NCBI GenBank assembly: GCA_903924805.1
Contig: CAIYCZ010000058.1
Location: 1 to 5,901 of the forward strand
DNA: 5,901 bases
Source: an uncultured delta proteobacterium
GTDB lineage: Bacteria > Desulfobacterota > WTBG01 > CAIYCZ01
Direction: 5' to 3'
How positions within the stretch are numbered: position 1 is the stretch's first letter; every line of letters starts with the position of its first letter. The translations under genes were made by a program, and so were the position numbers. This document shows positions 1 through 4,949 of the stretch, piece after piece. The notes under the pieces were generated by a model, which did not search any database, had not been told where the DNA came from, and saw only the letters and a program-made list of their open reading frames with translations.

Positions 1-53
1 GCCTCTTTAAATCTCATCTTCCGTATCTCCTGTAGCATTTCTGTCCGTTTCAT
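1..53 (-). CDS. Transposase N-terminus, ISNCY-like, runs off the window
   Basis: Only the first 17 codons are present: the reverse strand reads MKRTEMLQEIRKMRFKE and continues beyond base 1. The start is well supported by a GGAGG SD on the reverse strand (60-64) six bases before the ATG. From memory, the short basic opening with 'LQEIRKMRF' resembles HTH-type transposases annotated as ISNCY family, in which a helix-turn-helix follows directly. Neither that domain nor the catalytic DDE residues are in view. The gene diverges from hicB. Expression looks restrained, because the SD lies in the 3' arm of a perfect hairpin. Other HTH-containing proteins cannot be excluded on 17 residues. Confidence 0.55.
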   Translation of the reverse strand, partial: MKRTEMLQEIRKMRFKE

Positions 54-55
54 AT

Positions 56-73
56 GTCACCTCCAAAGGTGAC
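56..73 (-). promoter_or_regulatory. Hairpin sequestering the transposase Shine-Dalgarno
   Basis: GTCACCT (56-62) and AGGTGAC (67-73) are perfect inverted 7-mers with a 4-base loop. In the leftward mRNA the 3' arm plus part of the loop is GGAGGTGAC, the transposase SD, so folding would hide the ribosome binding site. Known ISs use such hairpins to stop translation from read-through transcripts. That role here is inferred. Confidence 0.6.
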
Positions 74-112
74 TTTAAACCGGACATGTTTATGTGCTAC
101 AAGACCGGACAG

Positions 113-118
113 ATTATA
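113..118 (-). promoter_or_regulatory. Probable -10 box of the transposase promoter
   Basis: The reverse strand reads TATAAT, a perfect sigma-70 -10 hexamer, about 60 bases before the transposase ATG. No good -35 lies at 16-18 bp (the best are TATTAA or ATTAAA-like). Instead the spacer is filled by the inverted repeat at 121-134, so the promoter may be weak or protein-controlled. Confidence 0.45.
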
Positions 119-120
119 AG

Positions 121-134
121 CTCTCTACAGAGAG
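121..134. repeat. Inverted repeat in the transposase promoter spacer
   Basis: CTCTCT (121-126) and AGAGAG (129-134) are perfect 6-bp arms separated by 2 bases, just upstream of the reverse-strand -10 box. It could be a binding site for transposase or a repressor. Its function is not known. Confidence 0.45.
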
Positions 135-145
135 TTTAATAGACG

Positions 146-174
146 TTGACACAAAATGGGTGCGGTGTTACCCT
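146..174 (+). promoter_or_regulatory. Outward -35 box in the IS end, possible hybrid promoter for hicB
   Basis: A perfect TTGACA (146-151) lies inside the IS end and points outward to hicB. At a 17-bp spacer the candidate -10 is TACCCT (169-174), which matches consensus at only 3 of 6 positions. The AT-rich TATTAA (175-180) is at a poor distance. IS ends carrying outward -35 boxes that form hybrid promoters are well known. Activity here is an inference and the -10 is weak. Confidence 0.35.
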
Positions 175-202
175 TATTAAAAACAATATGGGGAGATGAA
201 GC

Positions 203-451
203 ATGTTAGTTGAATACATCCAAAAAGCATTAGAAGAAGCAGAATATAAAAAATTAGATAATGGCACATGGTTTGCCGAAATCCCCCGTTTCGAGGGAGT
301 TTGGGCTAATGGCAAGACGATTGAAGAATGCAGAAAAGAGCTTATCGAAGTTCTGGAAGAATGGGTTGTTTTGAAAATAAGAGATGGTGATCCCATACCA
401 GCGGTTAAAGGTGGTTATAAAATAGGAATCAAAGAAATGGCATCTGTCTGA
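203..451 (+). CDS. hicB: HicB family antitoxin, short form
   Basis: An 82-residue acidic protein of the HicB/UPF0150 type, the antitoxin that binds and neutralises the mRNA-cleaving HicA toxin. The family pattern is clear: an N-terminal strand-helix, then 'DNGTWFAEIPRFEGVWANG' (about 19-37), then an amphipathic helix with E/K repeats (about 39-56) and the 'GDPIP' tail motif. This is the partly degenerate RNase-H-like HicB fold. No C-terminal HTH or ribbon-helix-helix DNA-binding domain is present, as in the short members of the family, so autoregulation by this protein alone is doubtful. The start is backed by GGGGAG (190-195) seven bases upstream. The partner frame begins 2 bases after the stop. 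An IS end lies about 30 bp upstream and has probably displaced the native promoter. The gene is more AT-rich than the genes to its right. Confidence 0.85.
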   Translation: MLVEYIQKALEEAEYKKLDNGTWFAEIPRFEGVWANGKTIEECRKELIEVLEEWVVLKIRDGDPIPAVKGGYKIGIKEMASV

Positions 452-453
452 TT

Positions 454-669
454 ATGCCCGGGACTATTTCAAGAAAGGAATTGATTAGATAGTTCAGGGC
501 GCTCGGATATTCTGGTCCTATTTCTGGAGGGAATCATCAGTTCATGGTGAAAGGAACCAAAAAGATCCGAATTCCCAATCCTCATGGAAGTGGGGATATT
601 GATATAAGCTTAATTAAGGAAATACTCAGGCAGGCTCATATAAGCAGTGATGAATGGGACATGGCGTAA
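454..669 (+). pseudogene. hicA: HicA toxin, interrupted by one in-frame amber codon
   Basis: From the ATG at 454, two bases after the hicB stop, the frame reads MPGTISRKELIR, then TAG (490-492), then FRALGYSGPISGGNHQFM and on to TAA at 667-669. That is 71 codon positions, the normal length of HicA. Past the stop the toxin is well preserved: the 'SGGNHQFM' segment carries the expected catalytic His at codon 28, followed by 'IRIPNPHG' and a final helix ending in 'SSDEWDMA'. The family usually has R, K or a similar residue at codon 13, so one base change (for example AAG to TAG) explains the break. There is no frameshift or other damage, so the mutation is probably recent, or it could be a sequencing error or a suppressed stop. 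Re-initiation at the ATG at 544 would lose the catalytic His. Translation was presumably coupled to hicB, because the ATG has no strong SD of its own. Confidence 0.85.
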
Positions 670-720
670 CTTCATATTACTTCCCTCCTGTACCCTCATA
701 CACCAACACTCCTTTAAATC

Positions 721-745
721 TTGACTTTTTGCCGGAAAAAGTTAA
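721..745. repeat. AT-rich hairpin in the spacer after hicA
   Basis: ACTTTTT (724-730) and AAAAAGT (736-742) pair around the loop gccgg. The stem can extend to 721-745 with one G-T pair. No T tract follows, so it is not a standard intrinsic terminator. TTGACT (721-726) could be a -35 box for the gene at 909, but the -10 at the right spacing is poor. The stretch 670-720 shows nothing recognisable. Confidence 0.4.
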
Positions 746-764
746 CTATTAAACGAAACTGAAA

Positions 765-783
765 AACCACCGAGGGCACAGAG
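765..783 (+). repeat. Intergenic repeat unit AACCACCGAGGGCACAGAG
   Basis: This 19-mer matches 15 of 19 positions with the reverse complement of 1858-1876, all differences being transitions. It also resembles 1790-1806 in the same orientation. A second shared tract, AAAATAATAAAAG, lies at 799-811 here and at 1807-1819 in the other spacer. The pattern indicates one family of dispersed non-coding repeats in two spacers of this window. Confidence 0.6.
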
Positions 784-810
784 AAAGTTGTTGGTTTCAA
801 AATAATAAAA

Positions 811-868
811 GGTAGCAACAACCCTCGGGTTGCGCCATGAATAACGCAGGCTAAAGCCTGCGGCTACC
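811..868. repeat. REP-like element that can fold as a three-way junction
   Basis: An outer stem GGTAGC (811-816) pairs with GCTACC (863-868). It encloses two hairpins: CAACCC/GGGTTG (819-824 with 827-832) and CGCAGGCT/AGCCTGCG (845-852 with 855-862), each around a 2-base loop. All three stems are perfect Watson-Crick matches. There is no ORF across it and no T tract after it. It sits about 30 bp before the SD of the next gene. It resembles repetitive extragenic palindromes. Its role (mRNA stability, a REP-associated transposase target, or none) is not known. Confidence 0.65.
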
Positions 869-908
869 AAACAGATTTTAATAATACCCCAATAAGTGGA
901 GGTACTGA

Positions 909-1262
909 ATGAGTCGAGAAGAACTTGAAAAGTTGACCGCAACAAAGCTCAGAGAGATAGCTCATGAGTATTCTGACATCCAGGGCGCGCATGCCTTGAA
1001 GAAGGAAGAGCTCATCGTGGCAATCCTTAAAGCCCGGGGTGAGCCGATTAAAGTAGCTAAAAAGAAGCCGACCCAGATTCACGAGATTAAAAAACATGTA
1101 CGGGAACTGAAGGCTGAGAAGCAAAAGCTGCTCGAAGCAAAGGACCGAAAAAAACTTAGCCAGATTAGAAAACAGATTAAGAAATTCAAACGCCAGACTC
1201 GGTTGTTGGCAGGACAAAAAGCAGAAAAAGCGGAAAAGGCTAAACAGGAAGCTGCATCGTGA
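909..1262 (+). CDS. Small Rho-N-domain protein with basic coiled-coil tail
   Basis: A 117-residue protein. Residues about 2-45 ('SREELEKLTATKLREIA' ... 'HALKKEELIVAIL') match the SAP-like helix-extended-loop-helix of the Rho termination factor N-terminal domain, a small fold that helps bind nucleic acid. Residues about 50-117 are dominated by Lys, Glu, Gln and Arg, with long charged helices likely to form a coiled coil and a strongly basic face. None of the rest of Rho (RNA-binding OB fold, ATPase) is present, so it is not a termination factor itself. An RNA- or ribosome-binding role is plausible but inferred. The start is supported by GGAGG (898-902) six bases upstream. The stop overlaps the yqeY start by 4 nt (GTGA), so translation is coupled. 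Stand-alone Rho_N proteins of this kind are common in related anaerobes as uncharacterised proteins. Confidence 0.75.
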   Translation: MSREELEKLTATKLREIAHEYSDIQGAHALKKEELIVAILKARGEPIKVAKKKPTQIHEIKKHVRELKAEKQKLLEAKDRKKLSQIRKQIKKFKRQTRLLAGQKAEKAEKAKQEAAS

Positions 1263-1708
1263 AAGCTACCGTACGCCAGGATCTGAAGACTGCCATGAAG
1301 GAGAGGGCTGCGCTGCGGGTTTCAACGCTGAGGCTCCTCCTGGCAGAAATAGAGCGCAAGGAAAAGGAAAAGGGGCTGCCGGCAACAGAGGAAGCAATAA
1401 TCCAGATTCTCTATTCCATGATAAAAAAGCGCAAAGAGGCGATAGAACTTTTCCTGAAAGGGGGCAGACAGGATCTTGCAGATAAAGAAGGCAAAGAGAT
1501 CCCAATTATCGAAGCATACCTGCCCAAGCAGCTGAGCGACGATGAAATACGTCAGGAAGCTCTCGCAACTATTTCAGAGCTTGGAGCGCGAAGCATTAAA
1601 GAGCTTGGCAAAATAATGGGGGTGCTGTCCAGGAAACTTGCCGGCAAAGCCCAGGGAAGCACCATAAGCCGTATTGTAAAAGAAGAGTTGCAGAAATTCG
1701 AAGCATAA
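1259..1708 (+). CDS. yqeY: GatB/YqeY domain protein
   Basis: A 149-residue protein of normal length for the YqeY family, which is related to the tail domain of the tRNA-dependent amidotransferase subunit GatB. Its exact reaction is unsettled, but a tRNA-linked role is assumed from that homology. Seen: an N-terminal helix with 'DLKTAMKERAALRVSTLRLLLAEI' spread over residues 8-31, 'KKRKEAIELFLKGGRQDLA' (56-74), and the hallmark 'EAYLPKQL' (85-92). The second half holds 'SIKELGKIMGVLSRKLAGKAQG', the GatB/YqeY tail motif. The start is GTG at 1259, preceded by AGGAA (1246-1250) with 8-nt spacing. It overlaps the upstream stop by 4 nt, so the two genes form one unit. The unit ends at the terminator at 1748. 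In many bacteria yqeY follows rpsU, but here the upstream partner is a Rho_N protein. Confidence 0.9.
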   Translation: MKATVRQDLKTAMKERAALRVSTLRLLLAEIERKEKEKGLPATEEAIIQILYSMIKKRKEAIELFLKGGRQDLADKEGKEIPIIEAYLPKQLSDDEIRQEALATISELGARSIKELGKIMGVLSRKLAGKAQGSTISRIVKEELQKFEA

Positions 1709-1747
1709 AACATTTCAAATCTGTTTTAATGGGAGTCAACAAAACCA

Positions 1748-1783
1748 AAGGGGGGATGTTACCTGTCTCCCCTTATGTTTTTT
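1748..1783 (+). terminator. Intrinsic terminator after yqeY
   Basis: AAGGGGGGA (1748-1756) pairs with TCTCCCCTT (1766-1774) in a 9-bp stem with one G-T pair and a 9-base loop. It is followed by ATG and a run of six T (1778-1783). Position, GC-rich stem and T tract are those of a Rho-independent terminator for the 909-1708 unit. Confidence 0.75.
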
Positions 1784-1789
1784 AAAAAT

Positions 1790-1876
1790 AACCACAGGTC
1801 ACAGAGAAAATAATAAAAGCTATCAGCTGACAGCCATCAGCCTTCAGCATTTTTTTACTCTGCGTCCCCGGCGGTT
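1790..1876. repeat. Composite intergenic repeat with imperfect inverted ends
   Basis: The left end AACCACAGGTCACAGAG (1790-1806) and right end CTCTGCGTCCCCGGCGGTT (1858-1876) are imperfect inverted copies. Between them lie AAAATAATAAAAG (1807-1819, identical to 799-811) and a run of 'CAGC/TCAGC' motifs (1819-1848) centred on the palindrome TCAGCTGA (1823-1830). GCTGA (1826-1830) can pair with TCAGC (1844-1848) just before seven T (1850-1856), which may act as a weak second terminator. It looks like a small non-autonomous element or repeat cluster between two transcription units. There is no ORF in it. Confidence 0.5.
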
Positions 1877-1899
1877 AAAAACTTCAACACCAAAAAAAA

Positions 1900-1934
1900 T
1901 TGACAAACTGTTCAGCAGTACGTTACATTATAAT
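1900..1934 (+). promoter_or_regulatory. Probable sigma-70 promoter of the oxidoreductase operon
   Basis: A perfect TTGACA (1900-1905) is followed at 18 bp by TACATT (1924-1929, 4 of 6). A perfect TATAAT (1929-1934) lies at 23 bp, which is too far for normal pairing, so two overlapping -10 choices exist. The location, 25-60 bp before the ferredoxin ATG and after the upstream terminator, fits an operon promoter. No clear operator is visible. Confidence 0.5.
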
Positions 1935-1958
1935 TTTTAAACTATTTCAGGATGTTAC

Positions 1959-2189
1959 ATGAAAGGTTCCATTCATATCGACCAGGAACTCTGCAAGGGG
2001 TGCTGCCTGTGCGTAGAGTTCTGCCCCAAAAAGTCTATCGTGTTAGCAAAAAAACTCAATATCAAGGGATACTTCCCTGCTGAGGTTGCAGATATAAAGC
2101 TGTGCACGGGATGTGCAACCTGTGCCGTCATGTGCCCGGAAGCTGCCATTGAGGTCTATCGTGATGAAAAGATTGATGAGCGGAAATAG
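1959..2189 (+). CDS. korD: 2-oxoacid:ferredoxin oxidoreductase delta subunit (2[4Fe-4S] ferredoxin)
   Basis: A 76-residue dicluster ferredoxin. The two cluster motifs are CKGCCLCVEFCP (Cys 12, 15, 18 and 22) and CTGCATCAVMCP (Cys 49, 52, 55 and 59), each CxxCxxCxxxCP, so all eight ligands are intact. In this enzyme family the subunit passes electrons from the thiamine-diphosphate site of the alpha-beta core to an external ferredoxin in the cytoplasm. The spacer between motifs is 26 residues, with a 'KGYFPAEV' hairpin typical of Kor/Vor delta subunits. The SD AGGA (1949-1952) is six bases before the ATG. It is the first gene of the operon, and its last 26 bases overlap the likely start of the alpha subunit, which indicates translational coupling. 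The symbol follows the korDABC convention; a vor name is equally possible. Confidence 0.9.
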   Translation: MKGSIHIDQELCKGCCLCVEFCPKKSIVLAKKLNIKGYFPAEVADIKLCTGCATCAVMCPEAAIEVYRDEKIDERK

Positions 2190-3237
2190 TGCCATAGGAG
2201 AAGCAGCAGTCCTTGCAGGATGTACGTGCTACTTCGGCTATCCCATTACTCCGCAAAATGAATTGCCGGAATACCTGGCTAAGCGCCTGGCCGAGGTTCC
2301 GGGCGGCGTCTTTATCCAGGCCGAAAGCGAACTATCGGCAATTAATATGGTGCTGGGAGCAAGTGTTGCCGGCGCCCGCGCCATGACATCCTCAAGCAGT
2401 CCCGGGATTAGCCTGAAGCAGGAGGGAATATCATTTCTGGCAGCACAGGAACTCCCTGCGGTTATTGTCAATATGATGCGTGGTGGCCCCGGCATGGGAA
2501 ACATATCCCCGGCGCAGTCTGACTACTTCCAGGCAACCCGCGGCGGCGGTCATGGGGACTACAGGACTATTGTGCTTGCCCCTGCCTCGGTGCAGGAGCT
2601 TGCAGACATGACAGCACGTGCCTTTGATCTTGCCGATACCTACCGGACGCCGGTCATGATACTGGGGGACGGCATGCTCGGGCAGATGATGGAACCGGTA
2701 ACATTTCCATCTAAGAAAAAGGAGCGGCAGCTTGCCCACGCTGATTATGTATTAAGCGGCGCTGCGGGAAGACCTAGCCGGCGCATCCGTTCTCTCATTT
2801 TAGATCCAAAGGAAGAAGAAGAGCACAACTGGAAACTGTTCAGAAAGTATCAGCGGATCGAGCAGCTTGAAGTGCGCCATGAGACGTTCCTCCTGGATGA
2901 TGCTGTAATGGCGGTGATAGCCTACGGAACTGCCGCCCGTATTGCCAGGGGAGCCATTAAACGGCTCAGGGAAGAAGGTTTAAAAATAGGAATGATACGG
3001 CCCATTAGCCTCTGGCCGTTCCCGGTAAAAATAATTCAGCAAACCGCCAGGCACATACATGATTTCTTTGTTTTTGAAATGAGTACCGGACAGATGCTTG
3101 AAGATGTGAAGCTTGCCCTTGAGGGAAGCGGGTACATTCATTTCTACGGACGACCGGGTGGTGTTGTGCCAACGCCGGTGGAGCTGTCACGCATAATTTC
3201 CCGGCACTATCATCAGTCACAAAAAAGGAAAAAGTAA
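2164..3237 (+). CDS. vorB: 2-oxoacid:ferredoxin oxidoreductase alpha subunit (VorB/KorA type)
   Basis: A 357-residue alpha subunit of a ferredoxin-dependent 2-oxoacid oxidoreductase, which makes acyl-CoA, CO2 and reduced ferredoxin. Key segments: 'GYPITPQNE' (25-33), 'AESELSAI' (53-60), 'TSSSSPGISL' (75-84), 'MRGGPGMGNI' (105-114), 'GGGHGDYR' (127-134) and 'GDGMLGQMMEP' (168-178). A C-terminal transketolase-C-like domain carries 'IRPISLWPFP'. This set is that of the 3-methyl-2-oxobutanoate (VorB) or 2-oxoglutarate (KorA) subgroup, and sequence alone does not fix the substrate. The frame is open from an ATG at 2113, but that would add 17 unrelated residues inside the ferredoxin cluster motif. 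The ATG at 2164 has GAGG (2151-2154) nine bases upstream and gives the usual 'MKRLMSGN' opening. The ATG at 2176 is a weaker option. The stop overlaps the beta start by one base (TAATG). Confidence 0.9.
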   Translation: MKRLMSGNSAIGEAAVLAGCTCYFGYPITPQNELPEYLAKRLAEVPGGVFIQAESELSAINMVLGASVAGARAMTSSSSPGISLKQEGISFLAAQELPAVIVNMMRGGPGMGNISPAQSDYFQATRGGGHGDYRTIVLAPASVQELADMTARAFDLADTYRTPVMILGDGMLGQMMEPVTFPSKKKERQLAHADYVLSGAAGRPSRRIRSLILDPKEEEEHNWKLFRKYQRIEQLEVRHETFLLDDAVMAVIAYGTAARIARGAIKRLREEGLKIGMIRPISLWPFPVKIIQQTARHIHDFFVFEMSTGQMLEDVKLALEGSGYIHFYGRPGGVVPTPVELSRIISRHYHQSQKRKK

Positions 3238-3977
3238 TGAAAAAGGTGTATACCCGGCCGAAGTCTTTAAAGGATGCCCCGTTTCACTACTGTCCCGGAT
3301 GCGGCCACAGCATCATTCACCGCCTGATTGCCGAGGTCATTGATGAAATGGAGCTTCAGGAAAAGGCCATATGCGTTCCCCCGGCAGGCTGCGCAGTGCT
3401 CGCCTACGACTATATTGATGTGGATATGGTGGAAGCCCCCCACGGTCGCGGTGCCGCGGTTGCAACAGGCATTAAACGGGTGCGGCCGGAGAACCTAGTA
3501 TTTTCCTATCAGGGTGATGGGGATTTAGCAGCCATTGGTACTGCTGAGACCTTTCATGCTGCCAACCGGGGGGAGCTGATTACTATTTTCTTTGTTAATA
3601 ATGCAGTCTACGGTATGACCGGAGGGCAGATGGCTCCCACAACGCTTCTGGGCCAGAAAACCACTACGTCTCCGGCAGGGAGAAATGCTGCCCGCGATGG
3701 GCATCCAATAAAGGTCTGCGAAGTCCTGGCAGTGCTGGGAGGCTCCGCATATCTTGAGCGGGTAGCGGTTAACCAGCCTGCTGCCATCAAAGCGGCAAAG
3801 AAAGCCATTGCCAGGGCATTTCAGCACCAGTTGAAAAAGACCGGATTTTCTCTTGTGGAGATTCTGTCACCGTGCCCGACAAACTGGAAAATGAGCCCGG
3901 TAGAATCATGCACATGGATTGATGAAGTCATGAGCAGGGAATTTCCGTTAGGAGTTATAAAAGATTCAAAATGCTGA
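3237..3977 (+). CDS. korB: 2-oxoacid:ferredoxin oxidoreductase beta subunit, thiamine diphosphate-binding
   Basis: A 246-residue catalytic subunit that binds thiamine diphosphate and Mg2+. The N-terminal CPGCGH (19-24) is conserved in the family. 'APHGRGAAVATGIK' (67-80) precedes the ThDP motif, which runs from GDGD (93-96) to NN (121-122) and continues 'VYGMTGGQMAPTT' (124-136). The C-terminal 'LSPCPTNWKM' is typical of the Kor/Vor beta subunit. The family does not carry its own Fe-S domain here, matching the separate ferredoxin gene. Length is normal for four-subunit enzymes. The start codon shares one base with the alpha stop, and the end overlaps the gamma start by 7 nt, so the four subunits are made in a coupled way. 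2-oxoisovalerate or 2-oxoglutarate are the likeliest substrates; pyruvate enzymes usually look different around the GDGD region. Confidence 0.9.
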   Translation: MKKVYTRPKSLKDAPFHYCPGCGHSIIHRLIAEVIDEMELQEKAICVPPAGCAVLAYDYIDVDMVEAPHGRGAAVATGIKRVRPENLVFSYQGDGDLAAIGTAETFHAANRGELITIFFVNNAVYGMTGGQMAPTTLLGQKTTTSPAGRNAARDGHPIKVCEVLAVLGGSAYLERVAVNQPAAIKAAKKAIARAFQHQLKKTGFSLVEILSPCPTNWKMSPVESCTWIDEVMSREFPLGVIKDSKC

Positions 3978-4516
3978 TAAAGACCATATTTTCAGGATTC
4001 GGTGGCCAGGGGGTCCTTTCTATGGGCTACACCCTGGCAAACGCTGCCATGCTTGAAGATAAATATGTTACGTATCTTCCGTCGTACGGGGCGGAAGTGC
4101 GGGGCGGCACTGCTAACTGTACCGTAGCCGTTTCCGAGGAAGAAATTGCTTCGCCGGTTGCCTCGGAGCCGGATTTTGTCGTTACCATGAACCAGCCCTC
4201 ATTTTTAAAATTTCAGAGCATCCTCCAGTCAGGCGGGCTCATACTGGTCAATTCCTCCATGGTAAACGTCTCAACCGCACGGGGCGATATTGAGGTTGTG
4301 GAAGTACCGACCAGTGAGCTGGCTGAACAGCTCGGCAATATAAGGGTAGCCAATATGGTGATGCTCGGGGCGTTTATCAAGGTGAGCAACCTCGTTTCTC
4401 TTCAGCTCATGCTGAAAAATCTTCCCGAGATACTGGGAGAAGGCAAATCAAAGATGATAAAACTTAACCGGGAAGCCCTCGATCTGGGATTTAATTATCT
4501 CAAGGAGCAAACATAA
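3971..4516 (+). CDS. korC: 2-oxoacid:ferredoxin oxidoreductase gamma subunit
   Basis: A 181-residue protein of the pyruvate/ketoisovalerate oxidoreductase gamma family, which takes part in CoA binding and assembly of the complex. Seen: 'SGFGGQGV' (8-15) near the N-terminus, 'LPSYGAEVRGG' (36-46), 'TMNQPSFLKF' near the middle and the 'NMVMLGAF' segment. All are standard for the family, and the length is normal. The ATG at 3971 lies within the last codons of the beta gene (7-nt overlap), with 'GGAGTTATAAAAG' upstream giving a GGAG (3951-3954) SD at a long spacing. The next gene begins one base after this stop. Nothing looks damaged. Confidence 0.9.
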   Translation: MLIKTIFSGFGGQGVLSMGYTLANAAMLEDKYVTYLPSYGAEVRGGTANCTVAVSEEEIASPVASEPDFVVTMNQPSFLKFQSILQSGGLILVNSSMVNVSTARGDIEVVEVPTSELAEQLGNIRVANMVMLGAFIKVSNLVSLQLMLKNLPEILGEGKSKMIKLNREALDLGFNYLKEQT

Positions 4517-4517
4517 G

Positions 4518-4946
4518 ATGTTTATAAAACAGATTTCTGTGAGTTTGGAGAATATGCCTGGAATGCTTTCCAATATCAGCGAGCTTCTGGGCAAAGAGGG
4601 GGTTAACATCCGTGCGATCTCCGTTGCAGACACCTCTGACATCAGTACGGTCCGTTTTGTCGTGGATGATCCGGTAAAAGCAGTTAATATTTTAAAGAGC
4701 AACGGCTACGCAACAAAGGAGACCGACGTTCTGGCGGTTGAAACACCTGACCATCCCGGAGGTCTCAATGCAGTACTGAAACCTTTAAAAAATGCAAACA
4801 TTAATGTTCTCTATCTGTATCCGTACCTTGGCCGGATAAGTAACCAGGCAATTGTGATACTTGGCGTAGACAAAATCCAGGAGGCTGAAGAGGTTCTGAC
4901 GCGGAACTGGGTTAAAACGCTGGGCAAGGAAATATATACTATCTGA
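4518..4946 (+). CDS. Tandem ACT domain protein, probable amino-acid sensor
   Basis: A 142-residue protein made of two ACT domains, about 1-70 and 71-142. Each starts with a beta strand followed by the ligand-loop pattern: 'SVSLENMPGMLSNI' (7-20, Gly15) and 'AVETPDHPGGLNAVL' (73 on, Gly81-Gly82). 'EGVNIRAISVADTSD' (27-41) closes the first half. ACT domains bind amino acids and act on metabolic enzymes or regulators. This version has no enzyme or DNA-binding part. Such stand-alone proteins are known beside 2-oxoacid oxidoreductase and phenylacetate-CoA-ligase-like genes in anaerobes. AAGGAG (4502-4507) lies ten bases before the ATG, and the gap to the gamma gene is one base, so it belongs to the operon. 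The inference is that it senses a branched-chain or aromatic amino acid linked to the enzyme; the ligand and target are not known. Confidence 0.85.
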   Translation: MFIKQISVSLENMPGMLSNISELLGKEGVNIRAISVADTSDISTVRFVVDDPVKAVNILKSNGYATKETDVLAVETPDHPGGLNAVLKPLKNANINVLYLYPYLGRISNQAIVILGVDKIQEAEEVLTRNWVKTLGKEIYTI

Positions 4947-4949
4947 AAA

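Larger units (their letters stand above)
1..173 (-). mobile_element. End of an insertion sequence (transposase 5' side), partial
   Basis: This is the terminal part of an insertion sequence whose transposase reads leftward out of the window. Seen: a transposase-like N-terminus with start codon and SD (1-64), a hairpin over the SD (56-73), an 8-bp direct repeat ACCGGACA (79-86 and 104-111), a perfect -10 box (113-118) and a short inverted repeat (121-134). The outer boundary is placed at about 173 because the GGGT...ACCC stretch (158-173) is followed by AT-rich sequence leading into the hicB SD. That boundary is an inference, since the other IS end and the target duplication are outside the window or cannot be identified. 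The family is probably ISNCY-like, judged from the protein start only. Confidence 0.6.

Noticed and set aside
136..396. Reverse-strand open frame opposite hicB
   Set aside because: It is the shadow of a clear hicB gene and crosses the inferred IS boundary.
490..492. Amber codon read as pyrrolysine in hicA
   Set aside because: HicA has no known pyrrolysine, the position normally holds a basic residue, and no Pyl machinery is in the window; a point mutation is simpler.
742..1217. Open frames on the reverse strand opposite the Rho_N gene
   Set aside because: They lie over a well-supported gene and its spacer, have no SD of note, and their translations look like low-complexity shadows of the Lys-rich plus strand.
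2113..2163. Upstream extension of the alpha subunit from the ATG at 2113
   Set aside because: It would translate the ferredoxin cluster region in another frame, gives residues unlike the family, and has a weaker SD than the ATG at 2164.
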